DNA from: Herbaspirillum sp. SJZ107
Lineage (GTDB): Bacteria; Pseudomonadota; Gammaproteobacteria; Burkholderiales; Burkholderiaceae_D
Assembly: GCF_006715485.1 (NCBI RefSeq)
Contig: NZ_VFNH01000001.1
Span: 1,302,001-1,366,000, forward strand
Direction: 5' to 3'
DNA: 64,000 nt
Shown: positions 45,946 to 54,729 of the stretch, in pieces
Numbering within the stretch: position 1 is the stretch's first letter
Layout: each line of letters starts with the position of its first letter
Translations under genes and position numbers: made by a program
The notes under the pieces: model-generated
Told to the model about the DNA's origin: nothing
The model's input: only the letters and a program-made list of their open reading frames with translations
The model's database searches: none

Positions 45946-48339
45946 ATGCGCTGCCTGATCCTCGGCTTCGTCGCCGGCGTCCTGCTCCTGCAGAACGCTG
46001 CCACGCTGCCGCCGTCCTGGCTGCAGCTGTGCTGCGCCGCCGCCGCGCTGATGCTGCTGCTGGCGGGGCGGTGCATGACCCGGCCCGCAGCCGGCATCGC
46101 AGCCTGCGCCGGCGCCGGCATCATGCTCGGCTACGCCTGGGCCGCGCTGCTGGCGCACCTGGCGCTGGCGCCGGCCCTGTCCACCGAAGACGAAGGCCGC
46201 GACCTGCAGGTCGTCGGCATCGTCGGCAGCCTGCCGGCGCGCTTCGAACAGGGCATCCGCTTCAACCTGAACGTCGAACGCACGCTGACGCCGCAGGCAA
46301 CCGTACCGCCGCGCGTCGCCCTGTCCTGGTACGCCGACAGGGGCCATGCCGCCGGCGCGCTCGCCGAGGTGCAGCCCGGCCAGCGCTGGCAGCTCACGGT
46401 GCGCCTGCAGCGCCCGCACGGCAACGCCAACCCGGGCGGCTTCGATTACGAAGCCTGGCTGCTGGAGCAGGGCTTGCGCGCCACCGGCTACGTGCGGGCG
46501 GCGGGCCGCGACAACCGCCGCCTCGACGATGTGGTGCCCGGCTTCGGCACCGCGGTCGAGCGCAGCCGCGCCTTTCTGCGCGACCGCATCCTGCATGCGC
46601 TGGCGGGCAGGGACTATGCCGGCGTGATCGTGGCGCTTGTGATCGGCGACCAGCGCGGCATCGAGCAGTCCGACTGGCAGGTGTTCAACCGCACCGGCAT
46701 CGGCCACCTGATCTCGATCTCGGGCCTGCACATCACGATGATCGCCGGGCTGGTGGCGCTGGGCGTGTCGGCGCTGTGGCGGCGCTCGTTCTTTACCGGT
46801 GCCCAGCTGCCGCTGCTGCTGCCGGCGCAAAAGGTGGCGGCGCTGGCCGGCGCCGTGGCCGCCCTGCTGTACGTGCTGCTGGCCGGTTTCGGCGTGCCGG
46901 CCCAGCGCACCTTATATATGCTGGCGGTGGTGGCGCTGGCCCTGTGGAGCGGGCGCCTGAGCGCGGTCACGCACGTGCTGTGCGCGGCGCTCGGGGTGGT
47001 GGTGGCGCTCGACCCGTGGGCGGTGCTGTGGCCAGGGTTCTGGCTGTCGTTCGGTGCGGTGGCGATGATCCTGTTCGCCGGCCATGGCCGGCTCGGTCCC
47101 GAGCCGCGCGGCATGCGCGGCGCGCTGCTGCTGGCCGGACGCACCCAGTGGGCGGTCACGCTCGGGCTGGTGCCGCTGACGATGCTGCTGTTCGGCCAGG
47201 TCTCGCTGGTCAGCCCGCTGGCGAATGCGGTGGCGATCCCGCTGGTGAGTTTCGTCGTCACGCCGCTGGCGCTGGCCGGCAGCCTGCTGCCCGAGCCGCT
47301 GTGCGGCTGGCTGCTGGTGCCGGCGCATGCGGCGGTGGCGGCGCTGGCCTGGCTGCTCGGCCACCTGGCCGCGCTGCCGGTCGCCGTGTGGCGGGCGCCG
47401 GCGCCGCAAGCGTGGGTGTTCCTGCTGGCGGCGGGCGGCACCTTGTGGCTCCTGATGCCGCGCGGCTGGCCGCAGCGCTGGGCCGGCGCCGTGGCCTGGC
47501 TGCCGCTGCTGCTGCAGGCGCCCGACCATCCGCCCGACGGCGGCTTGCGCGTGACCGCGTTCGATGTCGGGCAGGGCATGGCGCTGCTGGTCGAGACGGC
47601 GGGCCACCGCCTGCTGTACGACACCGGTCCCGGCTATGCGCCGGGCGCCGATGCCGGCAGCCGCGTCCTCCTGCCCTACCTGCGCATGCGCGGCATCGGC
47701 GCAATCGACGGGATGGTGATCAGCCACGGCGACCTCGACCACACCGGCGGCGCGGCGGCGCTGCTGGCCGAGCTGAAGGTCGGCTGGCTGGCGTCTTCGC
47801 TCGCTGCCGGGCATCCGATCGCACGCGCCGCGCCGCGCCACCTGCAGTGCGCGGCCGGCCAGCACTGGGAATGGGACGGTGTCCGTTTCGAGATGCTGCA
47901 CCCGGCGCCCGCCAGCTACGCCGACGCCGGCCTGAAGGCGAATGCGCGCAGCTGCGTGCTGCGCATCAGCCGTGGCAAGGGCAGCGGCCGGCGCAGCGTG
48001 CTTCTGGCCGGCGACATCGAAGCCGCCCAGGAAGCGGCGCTGGTGGCCGGCGCGCCCGGCCGGCTGCAGGCCGACGTCCTGCTGGCCCCGCACCACGGCA
48101 GCGGCACCTCGTCGACGCCGGCTTTCCTGCGCGCGGTACAGCCCAGCGTCGGAATCTTCCAGGTCGGGTGGCGCAACCGCTATCGCCATCCCAAGAAACA
48201 GGTCGTCGAGCGCTACGCCACGCTCGGGATCGAGCACCTGCGGACCGACCTCGCGGGTGCGCTGACGATCGAGGCCGGCGACGCCGTCGCCATCGACAGC
48301 TACCGCGCCGTTCACACCCGCTACTGGTACGGGCGCTGA
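45946..48339 (+). CDS. comEC: DNA internalization-related competence protein ComEC/Rec2
   Basis: A 797-residue inner-membrane channel for uptake of single-stranded DNA in natural transformation. The N-terminal part has hydrophobic helices and a DUF4131-type domain, then the Competence domain (LISISGLHITMIAGLVALGV, AGFGVPAQRTLYMLAVVAL). The C-terminal ~270 residues are the metallo-beta-lactamase-like nuclease domain, with VTAFDVGQGMALLVETAGHR, a SHGDLDHTGG motif and a late LAPHHGSGTSSTPAFL. Length is normal for the family. No other competence gene is seen in the window. It begins 53 bp after the immunity gene. Confidence 0.95.
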   Translation: MRCLILGFVAGVLLLQNAATLPPSWLQLCCAAAALMLLLAGRCMTRPAAGIAACAGAGIMLGYAWAALLAHLALAPALSTEDEGRDLQVVGIVGSLPARFEQGIRFNLNVERTLTPQATVPPRVALSWYADRGHAAGALAEVQPGQRWQLTVRLQRPHGNANPGGFDYEAWLLEQGLRATGYVRAAGRDNRRLDDVVPGFGTAVERSRAFLRDRILHALAGRDYAGVIVALVIGDQRGIEQSDWQVFNRTGIGHLISISGLHITMIAGLVALGVSALWRRSFFTGAQLPLLLPAQKVAALAGAVAALLYVLLAGFGVPAQRTLYMLAVVALALWSGRLSAVTHVLCAALGVVVALDPWAVLWPGFWLSFGAVAMILFAGHGRLGPEPRGMRGALLLAGRTQWAVTLGLVPLTMLLFGQVSLVSPLANAVAIPLVSFVVTPLALAGSLLPEPLCGWLLVPAHAAVAALAWLLGHLAALPVAVWRAPAPQAWVFLLAAGGTLWLLMPRGWPQRWAGAVAWLPLLLQAPDHPPDGGLRVTAFDVGQGMALLVETAGHRLLYDTGPGYAPGADAGSRVLLPYLRMRGIGAIDGMVISHGDLDHTGGAAALLAELKVGWLASSLAAGHPIARAAPRHLQCAAGQHWEWDGVRFEMLHPAPASYADAGLKANARSCVLRISRGKGSGRRSVLLAGDIEAAQEAALVAGAPGRLQADVLLAPHHGSGTSSTPAFLRAVQPSVGIFQVGWRNRYRHPKKQVVERYATLGIEHLRTDLAGALTIEAGDAVAIDSYRAVHTRYWYGR

Positions 48340-48436
48340 AGTTCACAATTTGTCAATGTCGGGATAATTTACAGAGGCGCCAGCCTGCCGGAACAGTGTT
48401 GCCGTAAGTCTTTGAAATTGCTGAAAAGAATCCAAA

Positions 48437-48452
48437 TGGCATAGCTTGTGCT
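48437..48452 (+). promoter_or_regulatory. Sigma-54-type promoter of the PEP-CTERM gene
   Basis: TGGCATAGCTTGTGCT has GG and GC exactly ten bases apart, as in RpoN -24/-12 elements (consensus TGGCAC-N5-TTGCW). A start about 12 bp downstream would leave a leader of ~22 bases before the ATG at 48485. PEP-CTERM genes in related EPS-producing bacteria are known to be RpoN/PrsR dependent. Confidence 0.6.
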
Positions 48453-48484
48453 TGTGAAAGATGCTTACTGTCAAAAAGTGACTT

Positions 48485-49060
48485 ATGAAAAAGCTGATTA
48501 CCTGCGCCGTCGCCGCATTGTCCATCCATGCCAGCAGCCAGGCCAACGTCGTCTACGAGTGGCAGGGTAACAACAATGCCGCGCCCTACAACCTGACCTT
48601 GCGCATGGAATTCACCGACGCCGCCTTCGCCGCCGGTGCGGTGCACGTGTGGGCGCGCCAGTACCAGTTCCTGCCGAATACCGGCCTGGTCTCGTTTCAT
48701 TACACCTTCCCCGGGCCGGCGCAGCCGATTTCCTATTTGCCGGCCGAGCGCCCCTTCGGCGAAGGCGAATTGCTCGACATGGATATCGTGTTCGAAAAAG
48801 ATCTGACACTGTCCGGGAATTTCAAGGCGATCGGTATCGAGAGCCATGTTTTCATGGACAGCGTCGGCAGCCTGTTCACCGTCACCAACGCCAATAGCGA
48901 TGCCGGCATGGTGTGGGCGGGTTGCGCACCGTGGACGGCCTGCGCGGGCGCGACCGGCGTGTTCCGCCAGGTGCCCGAGCCCGGCAGCATGGCGCTGGTG
49001 GGGCTGGGCCTGATCGGCCTGGCGCGCCGGACCCGGCGTGGGAAACCGCCGGCGCCCTGA
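48485..49060 (+). CDS. PEP-CTERM sorting domain protein
   Basis: A 191-residue exported protein. The signal peptide is MKKLITCAVAALSIHASSQA. The mature part is beta-rich and lacks a known family match (FHYTFPGPAQPISYLPAERP). The C-terminus reads VPEPGSMALVGLGLIGLARR (from residue 163) and then Arg-rich residues: the PEP-CTERM tripartite signal that is processed by exosortase EpsH-type enzymes in EPS-forming Gram-negative bacteria. Its promoter appears to be sigma-54 dependent. It is convergent with the sensor kinase gene. Confidence 0.88.
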   Translation: MKKLITCAVAALSIHASSQANVVYEWQGNNNAAPYNLTLRMEFTDAAFAAGAVHVWARQYQFLPNTGLVSFHYTFPGPAQPISYLPAERPFGEGELLDMDIVFEKDLTLSGNFKAIGIESHVFMDSVGSLFTVTNANSDAGMVWAGCAPWTACAGATGVFRQVPEPGSMALVGLGLIGLARRTRRGKPPAP

Positions 49061-49065
49061 TACGC

Positions 49066-50601
49066 TCAGGCCGGCGGCGCCTCCGCCAGCGGCAGCGTGA
49101 TCGTCACCCGCAGGCCGCCGCCGATGCGGTTGGCCGCCGTGATGCGTCCGCCGTGGCTGTCGACCACGCGCCTGGCGATCGCCAGGCCCAGGCCGTGGCC
49201 GTCGACGTTGTTCATGGTCGGATGCGAGCGGAAGAAGGGTTCGAAGATCTCGCCCAGGTGTTCGGGCGCGATGCCGGGACCGCGGTCGAGCACCTCGATG
49301 TCGGCCTGGCCGTTCCCGCCGCGCAGCTCGACCTCGACCTCGGTGCCGGCGCCGCCGTGCTTGACCGCGTTGCGCACGATGTTTTCCACCGCGCTCCACA
49401 GCAGGTCGGGTGCACCGCGCACCGTCACCGGTACCGGCGCATGCACCTGGATGCGGGCGCCGGCCTCGAAGCGGGCGTCGTCGGCGATCTGGTCGACCAT
49501 CTCGACCAGGTCGACCGGTTCGCAGGCCGGCAGCGTGGTCGACGCTTCCAGCCGCGACAGCGTCAGCAGCTCCCCGACCAGGCGGTCCATGCGCACGCTC
49601 TCGCGCTCGATGCGTTCGAGCGAGGGTTGGATCTTGTCCGGCTGCTGGTGCGCGAGGCCGATCGCCGCCTGCAGGCGCGCCAGCGGCGAACGCAATTCGT
49701 GCGAGACGTCGTGCAGCAGGCGGCGTTGCCCCTCCATCAGGGCGCGCAGGCGCGCGCTCATGCGGTCGAAGTCCTGGCCCAGTTCGGCCAGCTCGTCGCC
49801 ACCGACGCGCGAGCGTGCGCTGGCGAATTTCGGCGCCAGGTCGCCGGCGGCGGCCGATTCGAAGGCGTTGCGCAGCGCCCGGATCGGACGCGAGAAGTAC
49901 CAGGCGAGCAGGGCGGCGAACAGCAGGCTGGCCAGGGTTGCGGCGGCCACCCCGAACCAGCGTCCGACATGCGGCGGGAAACCGAAACCGCCCATCCCGC
50001 CCGGCATGGGGCCGGGACCGAAACCCGGCCCCGGGCCCATGCGGGCGCCGTGGCCGGCGTGCCTGGTGCCATCCATACGGCCATCCATGCGGCCGTCCAT
50101 GCCGCCGCCCATGGGCCCCAGCGGCGCCGCGGTGCCGATCGCGCCGCCGCCGGCTTCGATGCGCGCCGCATCCTGCAGGATCGCGTCCGGGGCGCTGCGC
50201 GGGATGCGCGAAGCGAAGGCGATGTACTTGCGTCCGTCGGGGCCGGTCAGCTGGGCCACCGCGCGGGCCGGGTTGTCGTCGCCGAGGTTGCGCGTGACTT
50301 CCTCGCGCAGCTTGGCGGGAACCGGGCGGCCCAGCAGTTCGCGGCCCTGGGCGTCCAGCACGTACAGGCGCATGCGGCGGCTGTTGCCGGCCAGGTCGCG
50401 CAGGCCGTCGACGCCGGCATGGCGCAGCGTCGCCCGCGCCGCGTCCAGCATCATCATGCCCGGCGGGCCGACGTCGAGGGTGGCCTCGACGTTGCGGTTA
50501 CGCGTCTGGTCGCGCAGCCAGACCGTGGCGAGCGTGCCGATGGTGGCCGCTACCTGCGCCAGCAGGATGCACAGGAAGAATTTCCAGAACAGCCGGCCCA
50601 T
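49066..50601 (-). CDS. CpxA-like sensor histidine kinase with Met/His-rich periplasmic insert
   Basis: A 511-residue inner-membrane kinase. Helix 1 (~5-28) and helix 2 (~215-233) enclose the sensor. The periplasmic part ends in an insert at ~162-212 with seven Met, three His, and MDGR repeats. A HAMP domain follows, then the dimerisation box with the phospho-acceptor His (HDVSHELRSPLARL) and an HATPase_c domain (NIVRNAVKHGG, DRGPGIAPEHLGEIF, GHGLGLAIARR). The response-regulator gene is 2 bp upstream. The kinase should sense envelope stress and phosphorylate that regulator. Confidence 0.92.
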   Translation of the reverse strand: MGRLFWKFFLCILLAQVAATIGTLATVWLRDQTRNRNVEATLDVGPPGMMMLDAARATLRHAGVDGLRDLAGNSRRMRLYVLDAQGRELLGRPVPAKLREEVTRNLGDDNPARAVAQLTGPDGRKYIAFASRIPRSAPDAILQDAARIEAGGGAIGTAAPLGPMGGGMDGRMDGRMDGTRHAGHGARMGPGPGFGPGPMPGGMGGFGFPPHVGRWFGVAAATLASLLFAALLAWYFSRPIRALRNAFESAAAGDLAPKFASARSRVGGDELAELGQDFDRMSARLRALMEGQRRLLHDVSHELRSPLARLQAAIGLAHQQPDKIQPSLERIERESVRMDRLVGELLTLSRLEASTTLPACEPVDLVEMVDQIADDARFEAGARIQVHAPVPVTVRGAPDLLWSAVENIVRNAVKHGGAGTEVEVELRGGNGQADIEVLDRGPGIAPEHLGEIFEPFFRSHPTMNNVDGHGLGLAIARRVVDSHGGRITAANRIGGGLRVTITLPLAEAPPA

Positions 50602-50603
50602 CG

Positions 50604-51290
50604 CTACTCGCGGATCAGCTGGTAGCCGAGACGGTAGACGGTCTGCAGGCAGGAGCGGCCGTCGGACAGGGTGCCGAGCTTGTGGCGCAGGCTGCTCAGG
50701 TGGACGTCGATGTTGCGGTCGAAGCGCGCCAGCGGCCGGCCCAGGCCCTGCTCGGACAGGTCGTTCTTGCTGACCGGGCGACCGGCGTTGCGCGCCAGGA
50801 CCTCGAGCAGGTTGAATTCTGTGCTGGTGAGTTCCAGCGCGCCGCCGTCCCAGGTGGCGCGGCGCTGCTCCGGCAGCATGGTCAGCTTGCCGACCGTGAG
50901 CGTGATGCCGGGGCCGTCATTGGGCGAGCTCTGGGTGCGGCGCAGGATGGCGCGCACGCGCGCGGTCAGCTCGCGCGGCGTGCAGGGCTTGGCCACGTAG
51001 TCGTCGGCCCCCAGTTCGAGGCCGAGGATGCGGTCGGCATCGTCGCCGCGGCCGGTCAGCATCAGCACCGGCATGCGGCTGGCGGCGCGGATGCGGCGCA
51101 GGGTGTCGATGCCGTTCATGCGCGGCATCATCACGTCGAGAATGGCGATGGCGTACTGGCCGGACAGGGCTTCGCGGGCACCGGTTTCGCCGTCATGGGC
51201 GCAGGCCACGCGGAAACCTTCCTGCTCCAGGTATTCCGTGAACATCCCGACCAGTTCGGTATCGTCGTCAATTAACAGCACTTGGTTCAT
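50604..51290 (-). CDS. CpxR-like OmpR-family response regulator
   Basis: A 228-residue regulator: receiver domain with the acidic pocket LIDDD and phospho-acceptor in IAILDVMMPRMNG, switch residues in LMLTGR and the YVAKPCTPREL lysine, then an OmpR/PhoB winged helix (LTSTEFNLLEVLARNAGRPV, VDVHLSSLRHKLG-type). It is first in the two-gene operon with the kinase. A perfect CpxR box lies just upstream, shared with the divergent CpxP-like gene, so it is probably self-regulating. Confidence 0.92.
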   Translation of the reverse strand: MNQVLLIDDDTELVGMFTEYLEQEGFRVACAHDGETGAREALSGQYAIAILDVMMPRMNGIDTLRRIRAASRMPVLMLTGRGDDADRILGLELGADDYVAKPCTPRELTARVRAILRRTQSSPNDGPGITLTVGKLTMLPEQRRATWDGGALELTSTEFNLLEVLARNAGRPVSKNDLSEQGLGRPLARFDRNIDVHLSSLRHKLGTLSDGRSCLQTVYRLGYQLIRE

Positions 51291-51340
51291 GCTCGCATCT
51301 TAGCAAACGCGGGCCTGGCCGCGGTGGCGCCGGGCTTGTC

Positions 51341-51355
51341 TTTACCCGAATTTAC
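51341..51355. promoter_or_regulatory. Perfect CpxR box GTAAA-N5-GTAAA
   Basis: TTTAC-CCGAA-TTTAC on the plus strand is GTAAA-TTCGG-GTAAA on the minus strand, an exact match to the enterobacterial CpxR consensus. It lies about 50 bp from the regulator start and 70 bp from the CpxP-like start, in the divergent gap, so it can serve both operons. Confidence 0.75.
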
Positions 51356-51424
51356 ACAGGGCTAACACTAATTAACAAGGCGCACGATGAGAATGGCGTT
51401 CCTGAATCAACAAGGATGTGGAAC

Positions 51425-52063
51425 ATGACATTTTCTCGCCGTTTTACCCGTCATTCAGCGGCAGCGCTGCTGGTCGCCTGCTTCGCCGCCACTGGTACCA
51501 ACCCCGCTCTTGCGGGCGGCCAGGCCGATGCGCAGGCAGGTGCCGGACCGGTTGCCGATGCCCCCAGCCAGGGTCCGCGTGGCGGCCGCGCACCCGGCGA
51601 GGGCGCGCAACCCGGTTTCGCTGATCAGAGTTTCGGTGAACACAGTTTCGGTAAATCCAGGCCCGGTGCACCGGGCCTGGATGGGCCGACCCCGGCAGGG
51701 CCGCCGCACGACGATCCTCTACATGGCCCGGGCGGCTTCGGCCTGTTCGGACGCCTGCATCGCCTGCACCTGAGCGAAGCCCAGCAGGACCAGTTGTTCG
51801 CGATCATGCATGCCGCCGCGCCCCGGCAGCGCATGCAGGCGAAGGCGGAACGCAAGGCGCACGAAGCGCTGCGCACCCTCGGTGCCGCGCCGCAGTTCGA
51901 CGAAGCCCGCGCCAATGCCGCGGCGCGCGAACTCGGCCAGGCGGTCGCCGACGGCGCGCTGCTGCGCGCCCGCCTCGAATCGCAGGTGCTGGCGGTGCTG
52001 ACGCCCGAGCAGCGCCAGCAGTTGCGCCGGGAGCGTCCTCCGGGGCCGCCGGACCGTCCCTGA
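51425..52063 (+). CDS. CpxP/Spy-family LTxxQ periplasmic protein
   Basis: A 212-residue secreted protein; I chose the ATG at 51425 (MTFSRRFTRHSAAALLVACF), which AAGGA precedes. A signal peptide is followed by ~80 low-complexity Gly/Pro/Ala residues with repeated FG pieces (SFGEHSFGKS). The C-terminal half is the helical Spy/CpxP fold: LHRLHLSEAQQDQLFAIMHA and the LTPEQRQQLRRE motif (LTxxQ). Such proteins are chaperones and feedback regulators of CpxA. It diverges from the Cpx-like pair, as in enterobacteria. Confidence 0.85.
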   Translation: MTFSRRFTRHSAAALLVACFAATGTNPALAGGQADAQAGAGPVADAPSQGPRGGRAPGEGAQPGFADQSFGEHSFGKSRPGAPGLDGPTPAGPPHDDPLHGPGGFGLFGRLHRLHLSEAQQDQLFAIMHAAAPRQRMQAKAERKAHEALRTLGAAPQFDEARANAAARELGQAVADGALLRARLESQVLAVLTPEQRQQLRRERPPGPPDRP

Positions 52064-52202
52064 CAGCGGCAGTAAACACCGCAAGCGAAGGGCTAAACAG
52101 CAACGCAGGTGGTAGTGTTTTCCCTCTAATCCGGCCACAGCGGGTACGATAACGTTTCGTAAAGACATTACAATAAGCGTCGATTTCGCTTAGCTTGCCG
52201 CC

Positions 52203-53063
52203 ATGACCAAACCATTGCTCCACTTCACGCACGGAAACAGTTATCCGTCGGGTTCGTACGTGAAGCTGCTCGAGGACCTGGGGCGCGATTATGAAGTGCG
52301 GGTTACGCCGATGCTCGGCCACGATCCGCGTTTCCCGGTCGGCGACAACTGGCACACGCTGGTCGACGAACTCATCGCGCAGCTGGAGCGCTACGACGGG
52401 CCGGCGATCCTGGTCGGCCACTCGCTCGGCGGCGTCGTCAGCATGCTGGCGGCATGGCGCCGTCCGGAGCTGGCACGCTGCGTGGTCATGCTGGATTCGC
52501 CGGTGGTGGCCGGGTGGCGTGCCCTGGTCTGGCGCCTGGCCAAGGCCTTCGGCCTGGGACGCCGGCTGTCGCCGGGCAGCGTGGCGGAACGGCGCCGCAC
52601 CACCTGGCCGTCGCGGGAAGCGGCGTTCGATCATTTCCACGCCAAGCCGCTGTTCCGTGCCTGGGCGCCCGGCACGCTCGAAGATTACCTGCAGCACGGC
52701 CTCAAGCCGCATCCGGACGGGGTGCAGTTGCGCTTTTCGCGCGAGATCGAAGCCGACATCTACGCCACGCTGCCGCACGACATGGGGCGCGTGCTGCGCC
52801 AGCCGTTCCCGGTGCCGGTCGGCCTGATCGCCGGCACCGAGTCCGAAGAGCTGCGCCAGGCCGGCATGGGCGCCACGCGCAAGCTGGTCGGCCGCAACCT
52901 GGTCATGATCGAGGGCAGCCACATGTACCCGATGGAATCGCCGCAGATGACGGCGCAGCTGACGCGCGAAATGGTCAGGCGCCTGCTGGCCAGGGATGGC
53001 GGACACCCGGCCGGCATGGCAGGACGCAAAGGCGGCGGCGACCACGCGCCGGTTTTCGCGTAG
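52203..53063 (+). CDS. Alpha/beta hydrolase fold protein
   Basis: A 286-residue soluble hydrolase. It opens with LLHFTHGNSYPSGSYVKLLE (oxyanion-type HGN), the nucleophile is Ser in GHSLGG, the acid is not firmly placed, and the His is probably in EGSHMYPMESP. The ester or amide substrate is unknown. The gene ends 40 bp before dcd. A Cpx-like half site GTAAAGACATT lies in its upstream gap, but without a second half it is not a good box. Confidence 0.82.
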   Translation: MTKPLLHFTHGNSYPSGSYVKLLEDLGRDYEVRVTPMLGHDPRFPVGDNWHTLVDELIAQLERYDGPAILVGHSLGGVVSMLAAWRRPELARCVVMLDSPVVAGWRALVWRLAKAFGLGRRLSPGSVAERRRTTWPSREAAFDHFHAKPLFRAWAPGTLEDYLQHGLKPHPDGVQLRFSREIEADIYATLPHDMGRVLRQPFPVPVGLIAGTESEELRQAGMGATRKLVGRNLVMIEGSHMYPMESPQMTAQLTREMVRRLLARDGGHPAGMAGRKGGGDHAPVFA

Positions 53064-53103
53064 AATCGCGGGTTTATGATTTCCCAACTTCCCTGAGCCA
53101 GCG

Positions 53104-53670
53104 ATGACTATCAAGAGCGACAAATGGATACGCAGGATGGCGGAACAGACCGGCATGATCGAGCCGTTTTCGCCCAACCAGGTGCGCGAGGCCGACGGCC
53201 GCAAGATCATTTCCTGGGGCACCTCGTCCTATGGTTACGATATCCGCTGCGCCGACGAATTCAAGGTGTTCACCAACATCAACAGCACCATCGTCGACCC
53301 CAAGAATTTCGATTCGAACTCCTTCGTCGACATCAAGAGCGACGTCTGCATCATCCCGCCGAACTCGTTCGCGCTGGCGCGCACCATCGAGTACTTCCGC
53401 ATCCCGCGCAACGTGCTGACGGTCTGCCTCGGCAAGTCGACCTACGCGCGCTGCGGCATCATCGTCAACGTCACCCCGTTCGAACCGGAATGGGAGGGTT
53501 ATGTGACGCTCGAATTCTCGAACACCACGCCGCTCCCGGCCAAGATCTACGCCGGCGAAGGCTGCGCGCAGGTGCTGTTCTTCGAAAGCGATGAAGTGTG
53601 CGAAACCTCGTACAAGGACCGCGGCGGCAAGTACCAGGGCCAGCATGGCGTAACGCTGCCGAAGACCTGA
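53104..53670 (+). CDS. dcd: dCTP deaminase
   Basis: A 188-residue homotrimeric enzyme that deaminates dCTP to dUTP, feeding dTTP synthesis. The family pattern is clear: [58 protein letters not shown] and [20 protein letters not shown] with the catalytic Glu region following. The length equals that of typical gram-negative Dcd. A strong terminator follows at 53704-53729. Confidence 0.97.
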   Translation: MTIKSDKWIRRMAEQTGMIEPFSPNQVREADGRKIISWGTSSYGYDIRCADEFKVFTNINSTIVDPKNFDSNSFVDIKSDVCIIPPNSFALARTIEYFRIPRNVLTVCLGKSTYARCGIIVNVTPFEPEWEGYVTLEFSNTTPLPAKIYAGEGCAQVLFFESDEVCETSYKDRGGKYQGQHGVTLPKT

Positions 53671-53703
53671 TACGGTTTGCGGCGCCAGGCCGCACGCGGC
53701 ATC

Positions 53704-53729
53704 GAGAGGGACTGCGGTCCCTCTTTTTT
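53704..53729 (+). terminator. Rho-independent terminator of dcd
   Basis: A 7-bp stem GAGGGAC / GTCCCTC with a TGCG loop is followed directly by six T, 33 bp after the dcd stop. Confidence 0.9.
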
Positions 53730-53731
53730 CG

Positions 53732-54541
53732 TCAGCCCATCGCGCGCCGTCCGTTCGGATTGCTGCGCCGGTCCTCGATATGCCGGTGCTCGACGCCGGT
53801 ATAGCCGACCCGGCTGCGCGTGCCCTGGGTGCCGAGCGAGGGACCGCCGGTGAGGGCGCCGCCCCTGCGGTTGCGCTCGTAGATCTGGCGCACGATCATG
53901 CCGGCGGTATCGCGCCCGCCGAGGCCGAACGACAGCCCCAGCGCCAGCGCCAGCGCGCCGACCACGGCCATGAACAGGATCGTCACCAGCGAGCTGGCGA
54001 TGCCGACCTGGTTGACGGCAACCAGGATGGTGAATGCCCAGACAGCCCACCTGGCGGCGGTACCGAGCACCTCGTGGCTGTTCATGCGGCTGCGTGCGGC
54101 CGCCCGCCGCACCAGGTCGCCCAGCGCATTGGCGGCGATGCCGCCGATCACCAGCACCACCAGCGCCACCGCTAGGTTCGGCAGCCACAGCAGCAACTGC
54201 TGCAGCACCTGCGACACGGCCGGCACGCCGAGCGCATCGAAGGCAGCCACCAGCACGATCAGGCGCACGAACCATTTGGCGATCAAGCCGAGCATGCCCG
54301 AAGGTTCGCGCTGCACCGTGCGCGCCATCCCGCCCAGGCCGGCGCGGTCGGCGAAGCCGTCGAAGTGGACGGCGCGCAGGATGGCGACCAGCAGTTTCTC
54401 GATGAGCGAGGCGACCAGCCAGCCGATCCCGAGGATGACCAGAAAGCCGAGTACGCGCGGCACGGCGGCGAACAGCAGGGACATCGCGGACGACAGCGAT
54501 GCCATCAGGGAATTACCCCAACTGGTGATGTGCGGGTCCAT
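53732..54541 (-). CDS. Conserved TM-helix membrane protein (MscS-related)
   Basis: A 269-residue inner-membrane protein with three to five helices built from TM_helix repeats: RVLGFLVILGIGWLVASLIE, NLAVALVVLVIGGIAANALG and SLVTILFMAVVGALALALGL. These align with the pore-side helices of small mechanosensitive-channel relatives, but the MscS beta domain is missing. The last ~45 residues are hydrophilic and Arg-rich. Channel activity is not established for the family. Confidence 0.75.
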   Translation of the reverse strand: MDPHITSWGNSLMASLSSAMSLLFAAVPRVLGFLVILGIGWLVASLIEKLLVAILRAVHFDGFADRAGLGGMARTVQREPSGMLGLIAKWFVRLIVLVAAFDALGVPAVSQVLQQLLLWLPNLAVALVVLVIGGIAANALGDLVRRAAARSRMNSHEVLGTAARWAVWAFTILVAVNQVGIASSLVTILFMAVVGALALALGLSFGLGGRDTAGMIVRQIYERNRRGGALTGGPSLGTQGTRSRVGYTGVEHRHIEDRRSNPNGRRAMG

Positions 54542-54679
54542 TGTGTCCTCCGTGGGCGCGATGTGGCGACTGGAGGTTCGACCGGAGGAGGGCCGAGGGG
54601 TTTGGCGCAGAGGGGGGGCGGGGCTTGTAGGGCTTGCGCGGCGTCAAAAGAAACCGGCTTAGGACACGCGGCATGAAAA

Positions 54680-54707
54680 CGTCGCCCCTGCCTTCGCAGG
54701 GGCGACG
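54680..54707. repeat. 28-bp palindrome of the 14907 family
   Basis: Perfect 12-bp arms CGTCGCCCCTGC / GCAGGGGCGACG around a CTTC centre. It is one half-unit of the inverted repeat at 14907-14983 and lies between the TM-helix and decarboxylase genes. I see nothing else in the surrounding ~190-bp gap. Confidence 0.75.
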
Positions 54708-54729
54708 GTGGTCGAGCTGGTACCGTGAA

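Noticed and set aside
52064..52202. Second CpxR box before the alpha/beta hydrolase gene
   Set aside because: Only single GTAAA halves occur; none has a partner at five-base spacing.
53732..54541. Naming this gene a mechanosensitive channel MscS
   Set aside because: The TM helices resemble MscS relatives but the MscS beta domain is absent, so only a related membrane protein can be claimed.
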